A stretch of DNA of 33,014 bases from Bacteroidales bacterium (GTDB lineage Bacteria > Bacteroidota > Bacteroidia > Bacteroidales > F082). Where the stretch lies: assembly GCA_016281295.1 (NCBI GenBank), contig JAEEII010000038.1:1-33014 (forward strand), given 5' to 3'. The notes under the pieces were generated by a model. It worked only from the letters and a program-made list of their open reading frames with translations, was not told the origin of the DNA and searched no databases. The position numbers were made by a program, and so were the translations under genes. Shown here piece by piece: positions 16,453 to 24,996 of this stretch (position 1 is its first letter; each line of letters opens with the position of its first letter).

Positions 16453-17232
16453 CCCAAGAAGGCTTTGGGACAACATTTCCTGACCGACCAAAACATCGCT
16501 CTGAAAATCGTGGGGCAGCTCTCCCCCGATGTGGAAAGTGTCGTTGAGGTAGGTGCGGGAACCGGTGTGTTGACCCAGTTTTTGGTACAAGATCAATTGC
16601 AAAAGCTTCATGTCATCGAAATCGACAAGGAATCCATCGCCTATCTTGAGACCCATTTCCCCATGTTAGGCGACCGTCTTATCGAAGGCGACTTCCTGAA
16701 AGCCGACCTACGACAGTTCGGTGAAAACAACATGGCGATTATCGGCAATTTCCCCTACAACATCAGCAGCCAGATTTTCTTCCAAGTGCTCAAATACAAG
16801 GAACAAGTCGTGGAAGTGGTGGGCATGGTCCAAAAGGAGATGGCTGAGCGCATGGCCGCCAAAGAAGGCAGCAAGGCATACGGCATCCTGAGTGTGCTGA
16901 TGCAGGCCTGGTACGACATCGACTACCTCTTCACGGTACACGAGAACGTCTTCAACCCACCCCCAAAAGTGAAGTCGGCGGTCATCAAGATGCGGCGCAA
17001 CACCGTCACCGACCTTGGCTGTGACGAGAAGCTGTTTGTAAGCATCGTCAAACAAGCCTTCAACCAACGTCGCAAAACCATGCGCAACTCACTTCGGTCT
17101 CTGCTCAGCCCCGACATCATCGGAAACGAGGTCTTCAACCAACGTCCTGAGCAACTAACTGTGCAGGAGTTTATAGCATTGACGAATCTGATTGGGAACT
17201 CCATTCCTTGCGCATCACATGACGCACCGTGA
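16438..17232 (+). CDS. rsmA: 16S rRNA (adenine1518/1519-N6)-dimethyltransferase
   Basis: This KsgA/RsmA enzyme dimethylates two adjacent adenines in helix 45 of 16S rRNA, using SAM. The family start VRPKKALGQHFLTD is at the N-terminus. The SAM site VVEVGAGTGVLTQ follows, then EIDKES, the catalytic motif IGNFPYNISSQI (NxPY), and the FNPPPKVKSAVIKM block. The 264-aa form from the ATG at 16438 fits the family. An alternative ATG at 16393 overlaps the TPR stop (ATGA) and would add 15 residues (MKAEGRRQKTEDRRQ) that come wholly from 7-bp repeats. The last 62 bp overlap the convergent permease gene. Confidence 0.95.
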   Translation: MTDVRPKKALGQHFLTDQNIALKIVGQLSPDVESVVEVGAGTGVLTQFLVQDQLQKLHVIEIDKESIAYLETHFPMLGDRLIEGDFLKADLRQFGENNMAIIGNFPYNISSQIFFQVLKYKEQVVEVVGMVQKEMAERMAAKEGSKAYGILSVLMQAWYDIDYLFTVHENVFNPPPKVKSAVIKMRRNTVTDLGCDEKLFVSIVKQAFNQRRKTMRNSLRSLLSPDIIGNEVFNQRPEQLTVQEFIALTNLIGNSIPCASHDAP

Positions 17233-18415
17233 GGAATGACGAGGTGCAACCCACCAACAAGATGGTAAAGAAAATCAACAGCACATCCCTGAGTTTCAAC
17301 AGCACAGGATAAGCATCCACCACATAATTACCCCCTGTACCAAATTTCACAAAGCCAAACTGTTGCTGTAACATCACCAACACGATGCCGAGTAAAAGTC
17401 CAATGAGCCCACCGACCACTGAGATCAGCAGGCCTTCGTTCATGAAGATTTTATGAATCAGCCGATAATCTGCCCCCATTGCCTTCAGGATTTCTGTGTC
17501 TTTCCGTTTCTCAATCATCAACATGGAGAGCGACCCCACCACATTGAAAGTGGCCAATATCAAAATAAAGGTAAGGATGACATAAACCGCCCATTTCTCT
17601 GAGCGCATCACCTTATACAATACCGCTTGTTGCTCTTTTTGGTCTTTCACGATATAACCTGCCCCCAGCAAGGCTTTCACTTCTTTTCTCACCTTGTTCT
17701 GGTCGGCTTTTGGCGAGAGAAAAAGCTCCACTTCGGATGCTTTATCTTGAATGTCAAGCAATTCAGCGAGCCACGAATAAGGCACAAACACCAGTTTCTC
17801 ATCCGCTTCCTGTTCGGTGGAAAACACGCTTTGCACCGTCAGCACCCCCGAGTTAAAGCTGTTCTCCAGGTCCATGCGTGAGGCCTCCCCTCGTTTAGGG
17901 ACATAGATGCGGACTGTTGAATAGGGAGCATATACGTTGATACCCAGATGCCAAGCCACGCCGGCACCCGGAACAGCCATGGCTCCCTCCCCGTCCATGA
18001 GCTGAAAACGGTTTTGGTCAAACATCACCTCATTGAAACGGGTCAGTTTCTCATAATCGGGGCCGACCCCTTTCACCTGTCCGATATGCTGTTTTTCGTT
18101 GGCACGGAAAAGGGCATCTTCAGTAATGGTAGGAATCACATAATCAACACCTTGTACACGCTTCAGAGATTCCACAGGGAACAGGGTCAGGTCCAAGGTT
18201 TTGCCTTTTTCCGGTGCAATTTGCAAGTCGGGAATCAGGCGATTGTTCATCGTGGAAATGACCTCTTCCAGCCCATTGAAAGCCGAAAGCACCACGATGA
18301 GGGCAAAAGCGGCCACACTGATACTCACAATAGAGATCCAGGTGATGATATTGATAAGGTTGTGGCTTTTTTTAGCCAACAGATAACGGTTTGCTATGAA
18401 GAGTGGCAGTCTCAC
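17171..18415 (-). CDS. LolC/LolE-family ABC transporter permease (FtsX-like)
   Basis: This 414-aa inner-membrane protein begins LPLFIANRYLLAKKSHNLINIITWISI, the LolC/E family start. The first membrane segment spans about residues 22-45. A large periplasmic domain (about 46-270) follows, then three C-terminal segments: WAVYVILTFILILATFNVVGS, LLISVVGGLIGLLLGIVLVML and LRDVLLIFFTILLVGC. The cytoplasmic coupling part is MLMIEKRKDTEILKAMGAD. The family releases lipoproteins from the inner membrane in the LolCDE pathway; the ATPase partner is not in this window. It starts 2 bp after rbfA, and its 3' end overlaps rsmA. Confidence 0.85.
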   Translation of the reverse strand: MRLPLFIANRYLLAKKSHNLINIITWISIVSISVAAFALIVVLSAFNGLEEVISTMNNRLIPDLQIAPEKGKTLDLTLFPVESLKRVQGVDYVIPTITEDALFRANEKQHIGQVKGVGPDYEKLTRFNEVMFDQNRFQLMDGEGAMAVPGAGVAWHLGINVYAPYSTVRIYVPKRGEASRMDLENSFNSGVLTVQSVFSTEQEADEKLVFVPYSWLAELLDIQDKASEVELFLSPKADQNKVRKEVKALLGAGYIVKDQKEQQAVLYKVMRSEKWAVYVILTFILILATFNVVGSLSMLMIEKRKDTEILKAMGADYRLIHKIFMNEGLLISVVGGLIGLLLGIVLVMLQQQFGFVKFGTGGNYVVDAYPVLLKLRDVLLIFFTILLVGCTSSFLTVRHVMRKEWSSQSDSSML

Positions 18416-18417
18416 TT

Positions 18418-18756
18418 TCAGGAATGCAGCAGGTTGTCGATGTTCTCGATATAATCCAGGGAGTCGTCTTCATAGAAACGCAGTTCGGGGATGACCCTCA
18501 TCTGGTGACGGAGACGGTTGCCGAGCAATCCACGGATGGCACGGGCGGTCTGGCCCACCTCTTCCACCACTTTCTTTTTGTCATCGACACCGAAGATGCT
18601 CAAATACACTTTGGCGTAAGCCAAGTCAGAGGTGACATGCACATGTGTCACCGTGATCATCAAGGACGGAACCGCAGGTTTCAGCTCTTTCTGAAAGACA
18701 TCTCCCAGTTCCTTTAAAATCAATTTGTTTATTTTATCCAGTCGTTTTGCGTCCAT
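18418..18756 (-). CDS. rbfA: Ribosome-binding factor A
   Basis: This 112-aa KH-like protein matures the 5' end of 16S rRNA in the 30S subunit. The RbfA pattern is clear: RLDKINKLILKELGDVFQKE near the N-terminus, then MITVTHVHVTSDLAYAKVYLSIFG in the centre and the LRHQMRVIPELRFYEDDSLDYIENIDNLL end. Its length is typical of the family. It is followed after 2 bp by the LolC/E-type permease gene, an arrangement I recall from other Bacteroidetes. It may have its own promoter in the 41-bp gap after dtd. Confidence 0.95.
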   Translation of the reverse strand: MDAKRLDKINKLILKELGDVFQKELKPAVPSLMITVTHVHVTSDLAYAKVYLSIFGVDDKKKVVEEVGQTARAIRGLLGNRLRHQMRVIPELRFYEDDSLDYIENIDNLLHS

Positions 18757-18779
18757 GGTATTAAGATTTCAAATATTTG

Positions 18780-18787
18780 CAAAATTA
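18780..18787 (-). promoter_or_regulatory. -7 element (TAATTTTG) upstream of rbfA
   Basis: The minus strand reads TAATTTTG 23 bp before the rbfA start, in the short gap after dtd. It may provide an internal promoter. No -33 element was found. Confidence 0.45.
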
Positions 18788-18797
18788 GCAATTCTTC

Positions 18798-19250
18798 CTA
18801 TTCTTTCCGTTTTGAATCCATCAAAATCGTCACGGGTCCGTCATTGACCAGCTCCACGTCCATCATGGCGCCAAACTCACCACTGAGCACCGGACGACCC
18901 GACACCTCGGCCAAACGTTTCAGAAACAGCTCATACAAAGGGATGGCCATTTCCGGACGAGCGGCGCGGATAAAGCTTGGCCGGTTTCCCTTTTTGGTCA
19001 AGGCATGAAGGGTGAACTGACTGACCACCAAAAAAGAACCCTCGACCTGGTTGATATCGAGGTTCATGGCATCATTTTCATCGGAGAAAATTCTCAACTT
19101 TGACAGCTTGGAGCAAATCCAATCCACATCTTCCTCGTTATCAGCTTCTTCAATGCCAAGAAGCACCATCATACCGATGCCGATTTTCGATTTCACCTTA
19201 TTATTAATAGTGACAGAGGCGCGGGAAACTCTTTGGGCAACAATTCTCAT
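18798..19250 (-). CDS. dtd: D-aminoacyl-tRNA deacylase
   Basis: This 150-aa protein hydrolyses D-amino acids mischarged on tRNA. It begins MRIVAQRVSRASVTINNK, the Dtd start, and contains the active-site SQFTLHA and C-terminal NDGPVTI motifs, which form the cross-subunit Gly-cisPro site of the dimer. The length is typical. It lies 23 bp after holA and 41 bp before rbfA in the same direction. Confidence 0.96.
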   Translation of the reverse strand: MRIVAQRVSRASVTINNKVKSKIGIGMMVLLGIEEADNEEDVDWICSKLSKLRIFSDENDAMNLDINQVEGSFLVVSQFTLHALTKKGNRPSFIRAARPEMAIPLYELFLKRLAEVSGRPVLSGEFGAMMDVELVNDGPVTILMDSKRKE

Positions 19251-19273
19251 TTTTTGAAGTCAGAAATAAGAAG

Positions 19274-20275
19274 TTAATGTAACAGTTTAAATATCATTTC
19301 GCGATAGAGATCCTTCGCCGTGACATCACCGATTTGATAACCCAGAGACTTAAGGTCGAACTCCCTCAACACAGCGATGCAACGCACACAGTCGGCAACG
19401 GAATAATTGCGGGCAGCTGTTTGATAATCACGGACAAAGAAAGGACTCACACCCAAGGCAGCGGCCAGTCCATTTGGTGAAGGGTCAGTGGCATAATGCA
19501 CTTTAAGCAATTTGGTGAAATATCCATAGAGGGTGATGGCCGTGACGAGCAAAGGATTCTCTTTGACATTGTCGCCGAAATAGTTCACAATACGGTTTGC
19601 CTTCACCACATCACGCCTGCCGATGGCGTTCTGAAGCTCAAACACATTAAAATCCTTGGAGATTCCGATGTTTCTTTCCACATCGTCGTCATCGATTTTT
19701 TTGGACTTAGGGATGACAATGATCAGCTTCTCCAGTTCGTTACGGATCTTATGCAGGTCGGTACCCAAATAATCCGCCATCATCTGCGTGGCTTTGGGTG
19801 TGATGCTGTAACCTTTGTCGGCCAGATAGTTCTGGATCCACCCCGGGATGTTGTTATCATAGAGTTTCTTGGACTCGAACAGCACACCCATCTTGTCGAT
19901 TTTCTTGGCCAGCGCACGGCGTTTATCCAGTTTTTTGTATTTGTAATCGAACACCAGGATGGTGGTAGGTGGGATGACATCGAGATATTTCTCAAAGTCC
20001 TCGATGTCTTTCAAATCCTGGGCTTCTTTGACGATGACCAGCATATATCCGCCCATCATGGAGAAGCTCTTGGCGTGAGCGGCCACGGTATCGACATCAA
20101 CGTCGCGGCCATAGACCACGATTTGGTTGAACGCTTTCTCAGTCTCGTCGAGCACTTCTTCCTCCAAGGTGTCGGAGATCATGTCGATGAAATAAGGCTC
20201 TTCCCCCATCAGGAAATAAACAGGGGCATATTTTTTCTTGTGGATGTCAGAGATAATCTGTTCAAATGTCGCCAT
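19274..20275 (-). CDS. holA: DNA polymerase III subunit delta
   Basis: This 333-aa clamp-loader subunit opens the beta clamp. The N-terminus (YAPVYFLMGEEPYFIDMISD) is the HolA signature, followed by FSMMGGYMLVIVKEAQ and a Rossmann-like section ILVFDYKYKKLDKR. The middle AAA+ lid (YLGTDLHKIRNELEKLII) and C-terminal collar domain (NPLLVTAITLYGYFTKLLKVHY) follow. It lies 1 bp after the AMP nucleosidase gene, so the two are co-transcribed. Confidence 0.95.
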   Translation of the reverse strand: MATFEQIISDIHKKKYAPVYFLMGEEPYFIDMISDTLEEEVLDETEKAFNQIVVYGRDVDVDTVAAHAKSFSMMGGYMLVIVKEAQDLKDIEDFEKYLDVIPPTTILVFDYKYKKLDKRRALAKKIDKMGVLFESKKLYDNNIPGWIQNYLADKGYSITPKATQMMADYLGTDLHKIRNELEKLIIVIPKSKKIDDDDVERNIGISKDFNVFELQNAIGRRDVVKANRIVNYFGDNVKENPLLVTAITLYGYFTKLLKVHYATDPSPNGLAAALGVSPFFVRDYQTAARNYSVADCVRCIAVLREFDLKSLGYQIGDVTAKDLYREMIFKLLH

Positions 20276-20276
20276 G

Positions 20277-21047
20277 TCAGTCGAATCGCAGGTGTTTCAC
20301 GGTGATGCCGTTGTTGATGAGTTGCCGTAGGGAGTCAACCCCGATACGAAGATGTTCTCCGGCAAAGTTACTACTCACTTTCTTGTCGCTTTCCGCCGTC
20401 TTCACCCCTTCGGGAGTCATCGGCTCGTCCGAAACCAGCAGCAAGGCACCAGTGGGAATCTCGTTATAGAAGCCGACGCTGAAGAGGGTCGCGGTTTCCA
20501 TATCCACTGCCAAGCAGCGTATCCTACGGAGATAGTCCTTGAATTCGTCATCATGTTCCCAGACACGCCGGTTGGTGGTATAAACGGTACCCGTCCAATA
20601 GTCACGTCCATAGTCGCGGATGGTGGTAGAGATGGCTTTCTCCAGACTGAATGCCGGCAGCGCAGGCACTTCCGGAGGGAAATAGTCGTTTGACGCACCC
20701 TCACCACGGATGGCCGCGATTGGCAGGATGAAGTCACCAACTCGATTCTTACGCACTGCCCCACACTTGCCCAGGAACAACACCGCTTTGGGATTGACGG
20801 CCCCTAACAAATCCATGATGGTGGCAGCATTAGCGCTCCCCATACTGAAATTAATGATGGTGATTTCGCCGTCGCTGGCGCAAGGCATCGGCTTGTTTCT
20901 ACCCACCACCTCGACATTCTGCCAGGCCGCAAATTTATCCACATAGTCCTGAAAATTCGTCAGCAGGATGTATTTCCCAAATTGCTCCAAAGGCAGTCCT
21001 GTGTATCTCGGCAGCCAGTTTTCTACGATTTCCTTCTTAGTTTTCAT
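20277..21047 (-). CDS. amn: AMP nucleosidase, short form
   Basis: This 256-aa enzyme splits AMP into adenine and ribose 5-phosphate. The PNP/UDP-phosphorylase fold is visible in INFSMGSANAATIMDLLGA, VLFLGKCGAV, then GEGASNDYFPPEVPA, the nucleobase/ribose site VDMETATLFSVGF and the SDEPMTPEG block. Bacteroidetes carry this form without the N-terminal regulatory domain of the E. coli enzyme. The start at 21047 is chosen over an upstream start at 21149 because the -7 promoter lies between them. Confidence 0.9.
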   Translation of the reverse strand: MKTKKEIVENWLPRYTGLPLEQFGKYILLTNFQDYVDKFAAWQNVEVVGRNKPMPCASDGEITIINFSMGSANAATIMDLLGAVNPKAVLFLGKCGAVRKNRVGDFILPIAAIRGEGASNDYFPPEVPALPAFSLEKAISTTIRDYGRDYWTGTVYTTNRRVWEHDDEFKDYLRRIRCLAVDMETATLFSVGFYNEIPTGALLLVSDEPMTPEGVKTAESDKKVSSNFAGEHLRIGVDSLRQLINNGITVKHLRFD

Positions 21048-21065
21048 CACATTTATTCTTTTTTG

Positions 21066-21073
21066 CAAAGATA
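21066..21073 (-). promoter_or_regulatory. -7 element (TATCTTTG) for the amn-holA group
   Basis: The minus strand reads TATCTTTG 18 bp before the amn start. It is back-to-back with the promoter for the plus-strand gene at 21176. Confidence 0.55.
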
Positions 21074-21093
21074 ATAAAATAAAACCAAAAAAA

Positions 21094-21128
21094 TTTGCTC
21101 CTTTCAAACGAAAAAAATAATAACTTTG
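21094..21128 (+). promoter_or_regulatory. -33/-7 promoter for the gene at 21176
   Basis: TTTG (21094-21097) and TAACTTTG (21121-21128) are separated by 23 bp, slightly longer than the usual 19-21 bp. The ATG follows 47 bp downstream. Confidence 0.55.
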
Positions 21129-21175
21129 CAGCACCTCAAAAAACAGCAAATAGTAATCAGAAAAAATAAAGAAAA

Positions 21176-21820
21176 ATGAATTCTAAACTGAAAAGCATTC
21201 TCATTAACATCGTTCTTTTCGCCGTTGTCGTCTTTTTAGCAATTAAAGTCATCCAAAGCATCAAAGCTCCTATCGATTTTGGAAATGAAAAGAGCATGCG
21301 TGAAGCACAAGTTGTTCAACGTTTGAAAGACATCCGTGACGCGGAAGTACAGTACAAACAAGCTCACAACAGGTACACTTCTAACTTTGACACGCTGATT
21401 GATTTCTGCAACAACTACATGATCCCTGTCGTCAACATCATCCCTGACCCGGAAGACACCACGTTTACCAAGACCATCAACGACACCATCGATTACGTGC
21501 GCGTGATTGACTCCCTCTTTGGAAAGAGAACCAACTTCAACCTCAGAGACCTCAGCAACGTGCCGTTCAGCGAGCCGACTACCAAGTTCGAGATTCACGA
21601 CAGCATCATCAAGCGTGGCGGTATCTCGGTCCCGGTGTTTGAAGTCAAGACCCCCTACGAGGTTTATCTCAACACCCCCGGCTCAAAATTCACCGACAAA
21701 GAATGGAAGACCCGCGTGAATAACATCAAAGCTGAAATGGAACAGCTTGACAAATACGCCGGCCTGAAAGTCGGTTCCTTGGAAGAAGCTTCAACCGACG
21801 GCAACTGGGAGAAACTCTAA
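21176..21820 (+). CDS. Single-pass membrane protein with prepilin-like shape, unknown function
   Basis: This 214-aa protein has an N-terminal membrane helix (LKSILINIVLFAVVVFLAIKVI, residues 5-26). An amphipathic helix with REAQVVQRLKDIRDAEVQYKQAHNRY follows, then a hydrophilic domain. The hydrophobic helix running into a helix with ALRDIR...AQ-type spacing, and YTSNFDTLIDF, look like the N-terminal part of type II pseudopilins, but there is no GFxxxE prepilin cleavage site. The next gene, DUF3822, overlaps it by 1 bp (TAATG), so the pair is coupled. Conservation in Bacteroidetes is likely from memory; the function is unknown. Confidence 0.75.
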   Translation: MNSKLKSILINIVLFAVVVFLAIKVIQSIKAPIDFGNEKSMREAQVVQRLKDIRDAEVQYKQAHNRYTSNFDTLIDFCNNYMIPVVNIIPDPEDTTFTKTINDTIDYVRVIDSLFGKRTNFNLRDLSNVPFSEPTTKFEIHDSIIKRGGISVPVFEVKTPYEVYLNTPGSKFTDKEWKTRVNNIKAEMEQLDKYAGLKVGSLEEASTDGNWEKL

Positions 21821-22647
21821 TGACCGATCCATCGAAAACACTTTATTACAACATAACCATCCAATGCTCATTGGATGGTTTTTGTTTTGTTGTCCACCAT
21901 CAGGAGGAAAACAAAATCATCGATATCGAGATCTACCAGTCCTCCGGCTCAGAAGAGGTCAGCGTCGGCCTGGAAGCTCTGGAGAAAGCCCTATATAATA
22001 AAGGTGTACTGGGGAAGTCTTTTCATTCCGTGCGTTATTTGGCCACCGACCCGTTTCACACACTGGTGCCAGCCGAGCTCTTCAACGAACAGGACTGCAA
22101 GGCCTATCTCCAATTCAACCACCTGCTTCCCCAAGGATACAAAGTGTTTCATGAGACCGTGAAAAAACTGGACGCCGTCAACATCTACGCCACGCCCGAA
22201 AAACAATACGAACACCTTCACGACCTCTGGCCCGACCTCACCGTCACCCACCAGTCAACCGTCTTTCTGAACAGCATTCTCGAAGAAGACCCTTACGAAA
22301 ATAATGTCAATGCCTATATCCATGTGGATCGCCGCTCTTTCGATCTCGCGATTATCAAGGACAAACAACTCATCTTCTTCAACAATTTCCGGTTCCGCAC
22401 CAAAGAAGATTTCATCTACTATCTGATGTTCACCCTGGAGCAACAACAGCTGGCAAACCAAGACATCCCTGTTTACTTCTCCGGGCTGATCTCCAACCAT
22501 TCCGAAATCATCCGTCTGTGCGAGCGCTACATCAAAAGGATCCGCTTCCTCCGTCCTGACGGCAGTGTCAATGTGGATCTGTCACAAAACAGCACACCTT
22601 TCCAATACTATTACATCCCTTATAAAAACCTGTCATGCGAATCATAA
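21820..22647 (+). CDS. DUF3822 family protein, probable actin-like fold
   Basis: This 275-aa cytoplasmic protein matches DUF3822 in length and in features such as LGKSFHSVRYLATDPFHTLVPAELF, YIHVDRRSFDLAIIKDKQLIFFNNF and a C-terminal PDGSVNVDLSQNSTPFQYYYIPYKNL. As I recall, a Bacteroides member has an actin-like ATPase fold, similar to the PilM/GspL proteins of pilus and secretion assemblies. The preceding gene makes a prepilin-shaped membrane protein, which fits that idea. The gene overlaps rsmD by 13 bp. Substrate or partner is unknown. Confidence 0.8.
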   Translation: MTDPSKTLYYNITIQCSLDGFCFVVHHQEENKIIDIEIYQSSGSEEVSVGLEALEKALYNKGVLGKSFHSVRYLATDPFHTLVPAELFNEQDCKAYLQFNHLLPQGYKVFHETVKKLDAVNIYATPEKQYEHLHDLWPDLTVTHQSTVFLNSILEEDPYENNVNAYIHVDRRSFDLAIIKDKQLIFFNNFRFRTKEDFIYYLMFTLEQQQLANQDIPVYFSGLISNHSEIIRLCERYIKRIRFLRPDGSVNVDLSQNSTPFQYYYIPYKNLSCES

Positions 22648-23183
22648 GAGGAAGATATCAACGACGTCAAATCGTCGCACCCAACAACCTGCCTGTGCGG
22701 CCCACCACCGACATGGCCAAAGAAAGCTTGTTCAACATCCTGGAAAACTATCTCGACTTTGAGACGGTGACTGCACTCGACCTCTTTGCAGGCACAGGCA
22801 ACATCTCCTACGAGCTGGTGTCGCGAGGCTGCCCCAAAGTGACCAGTGTGGACCATGACAACGGCTGTGTGCGCTTCATTCGCGAGACCGCCAACAAACT
22901 CGACATGAAAGAACTGGTTGCCGTGCGTTCCGATGTGTACCGTTTCCTGCTTAACCACAAAATGAAATACGACCTTATCTTCGCCGATCCGCCATACGAC
23001 TGCCAAGACTACGACTCGATTATCCGGTTGGTCTTCGAGAACGAGTTGCTTAACGACGACGGACTCTTCGTGCTGGAACATGACAAAACCGTGCATTTTG
23101 AGGAGCATCCCCATTTCATGGACCAACGCCACTACGGGAAGGTGAACTTCACCTTCTTTGCCCAGACTTTTGAAGAAGAATAA
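22635..23183 (+). CDS. rsmD: 16S rRNA (guanine966-N2)-methyltransferase
   Basis: This 182-aa SAM-dependent enzyme methylates G966 of 16S rRNA. The family start MRIIRGRYQRRQIVAPNNLPVRPTTD is followed by ALDLFAGTGNISYELVSRGC (SAM site), VDHDNGCV, and the catalytic IFADPPYD motif (DPPY). It overlaps the DUF3822 gene by 13 bp. Its stop codon is only 2 bp from the stop of the convergent acyltransferase gene. Confidence 0.95.
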   Translation: MRIIRGRYQRRQIVAPNNLPVRPTTDMAKESLFNILENYLDFETVTALDLFAGTGNISYELVSRGCPKVTSVDHDNGCVRFIRETANKLDMKELVAVRSDVYRFLLNHKMKYDLIFADPPYDCQDYDSIIRLVFENELLNDDGLFVLEHDKTVHFEEHPHFMDQRHYGKVNFTFFAQTFEEE

Positions 23184-23185
23184 TC

Positions 23186-24976
23186 TTATTTGATATATCC
23201 GAAACGTTTCCGAACGTTTTCCTGCTCCTCTTCGCTGGCATCACGGAAGAGCGGCATCACCTCGTCTTCCGGGAAATCAGAAAACGTGAGGAACAACAAG
23301 CTGTCAAGCGTGTCGTTAAAGTCAGGATCCACATTGAAACACAAGAACTTGGCATTCAACTTCAAATATTTCTTGAACAAAGTGGGAACCCGATAGGCAC
23401 CTTGGCTCAACCGGAACATGAACTTGTCGAACCGGTCGATGGAGCCTATATTGTTTTCCATCAAGACATCAGGATCCACCTTCAGGAAATCGGAATGGAA
23501 CGAAGTCTTCGGCTGAGCCATCCGAGCCAAATCAGGACCGACTGGATGCTTCTTCGTGACATAATCCACAATAAGGCTCTGGTAGAACTTGGGATACCAA
23601 GTACTGATGCTGACCGGACCAATGAAATGGTTGATGTTCGGGTTTTTAACCACCACTACCGCCAATCCGCGCAGCAACAACACCAGTGGAAGTACCTCCC
23701 GCTGATAGTCAACCGACACAAACGAGCGACCCAATTCGATGGTTCGGCTGAGAATATCGCCAAAAGCAGGATCCAATTGGAACAACGTGCTCACATAGAA
23801 CCCATTCATCCCTTTGGTTCTCATGATTTCATCGCCCATGCCCAGACGGTAAGCCCCCACCACTTGCTGTTTCTTGTTATCCCACAAAATAAGATGTTTG
23901 TAATAAACATCAAACTGATCGGTATCAAGACTTTTTCCAGTACCCTCCCCAATCGATCGGAAAGCCTCTTCACGAAGACGGCTTAATTCATGCATTAAAT
24001 TTGGAATATCTTGATAATCAGCAAGATAACAATCATACGAAGAAGCATTGAACAAAAATCCCTTATCTTTGATCGCTTCCAGTTCACGGATGAAGAGCTG
24101 AGGATCCCGTTGAGGTTCAATAGGCTCTGATTTCTCGGGGATAGCAGGTTTCGCATTCCGTTGAATATTAGCCTCCAAAGCGTATGAGCGGCTACGCAGA
24201 TAAGCGGCAAGAGCCTTGGGGTTCTCATATTGAGCCACCTCGGCAGGAGATATTGGTTTACCTATCTGAAGATTGAAGCAGGAGTCGTGTTTATTGATTA
24301 ATTCCTTGGTCAGTCGCGCGGTACCCAGCATGGAGTTAACCTTATCGACGGTATAAAACCACTTCGAGTTACGGCCATCCCAATAAGCAGGGATCACCGG
24401 CACGCCGGCATTTTTAATCATCCGGGCGATGGAGGCACTCCACGGCAAGTCTTCTGGAAAATCATGACCATGATATCGCGACACCTCCCCTGCTGGGAAG
24501 ACACCCAATCCATAACCCTCGGCAATGTGCTGGACGGCTCCTTTGATACCCCCTACACTACTCTTCCACTCCGGGTTTTTCTCGAAAGGATTCACCGAGA
24601 AGAAACATTCTTTCAGATTAGGGATGTGCGACAGAATGAAGTTCGCCATCAGCTTGAAGTCGGGACGCACCTTGGCAATCGCGCTCAAAAGCATCACCCC
24701 CTCGATGCCGCCAAAAGGATGGTTGCTGACAAGGACAAAGCCGCCTTCTTTGGGAATGTTCTCTAACTGTTCGGGATTGACATCAATCGTGATGTTCATA
24801 TTTTCAAGAAGATGGTCGGCAAACTCACGACCTTGATAATCAGCTGCTCCATCAAAAAGACGATTGATTTTTCCCAAACGAAGATAACCGTATGCCATTC
24901 CTGACACACATGTTCCGAGAATGCCCTTCATGCCAAAAGCATTCTTTAAATCCGAATTGCTTACAACTTTTCGCAT
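23186..24976 (-). CDS. Fused O-acyltransferase/GNAT N-acyltransferase (candidate amino-acid-lipid synthase)
   Basis: The protein is about 596 aa with two parts. The N-terminal part (about 55-270) is PlsC-like: FVLVSNHPFGGIEGVML with His86, GLGVFPAGEVS and VPVIPAYWDGRN. The C-terminal part (about 310-530) is a hemolysin/GNAT-type N-acyltransferase (LREEAFRSIGEGTGKSLDTD, YYKHLILWDN, VVGAYRLGMG, ELGRSFV). This matches OlsF/GlsF-type enzymes, which make ornithine or glycine lipids in two acylations, the GNAT part first. The PlsC HxxxxD has Ile at the Asp position, followed by Glu. The start is set at 24976, because an earlier TTG at 24991 lies inside the -7 element. The amino-acid substrate cannot be told. 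Confidence 0.82.
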   Translation of the reverse strand: MRKVVSNSDLKNAFGMKGILGTCVSGMAYGYLRLGKINRLFDGAADYQGREFADHLLENMNITIDVNPEQLENIPKEGGFVLVSNHPFGGIEGVMLLSAIAKVRPDFKLMANFILSHIPNLKECFFSVNPFEKNPEWKSSVGGIKGAVQHIAEGYGLGVFPAGEVSRYHGHDFPEDLPWSASIARMIKNAGVPVIPAYWDGRNSKWFYTVDKVNSMLGTARLTKELINKHDSCFNLQIGKPISPAEVAQYENPKALAAYLRSRSYALEANIQRNAKPAIPEKSEPIEPQRDPQLFIRELEAIKDKGFLFNASSYDCYLADYQDIPNLMHELSRLREEAFRSIGEGTGKSLDTDQFDVYYKHLILWDNKKQQVVGAYRLGMGDEIMRTKGMNGFYVSTLFQLDPAFGDILSRTIELGRSFVSVDYQREVLPLVLLLRGLAVVVVKNPNINHFIGPVSISTWYPKFYQSLIVDYVTKKHPVGPDLARMAQPKTSFHSDFLKVDPDVLMENNIGSIDRFDKFMFRLSQGAYRVPTLFKKYLKLNAKFLCFNVDPDFNDTLDSLLFLTFSDFPEDEVMPLFRDASEEEQENVRKRFGYIK

Positions 24977-24988
24977 AGTTTGGAACGG

Positions 24989-24996
24989 CAAAAATA
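24989..24996 (-). promoter_or_regulatory. -7 element (TATTTTTG) for the fused acyltransferase
   Basis: The minus strand reads TATTTTTG only 12 bp before the start at 24976, so the 5' leader must be a few bases at most. No -33 TTTG was found at normal spacing. Confidence 0.5.

Noticed and set aside
23180..23190. Bidirectional terminator between rsmD and the acyltransferase gene
   Set aside because: The stops are 2 bp apart and the AATAAT/TTATT symmetry is too short for a stable hairpin.
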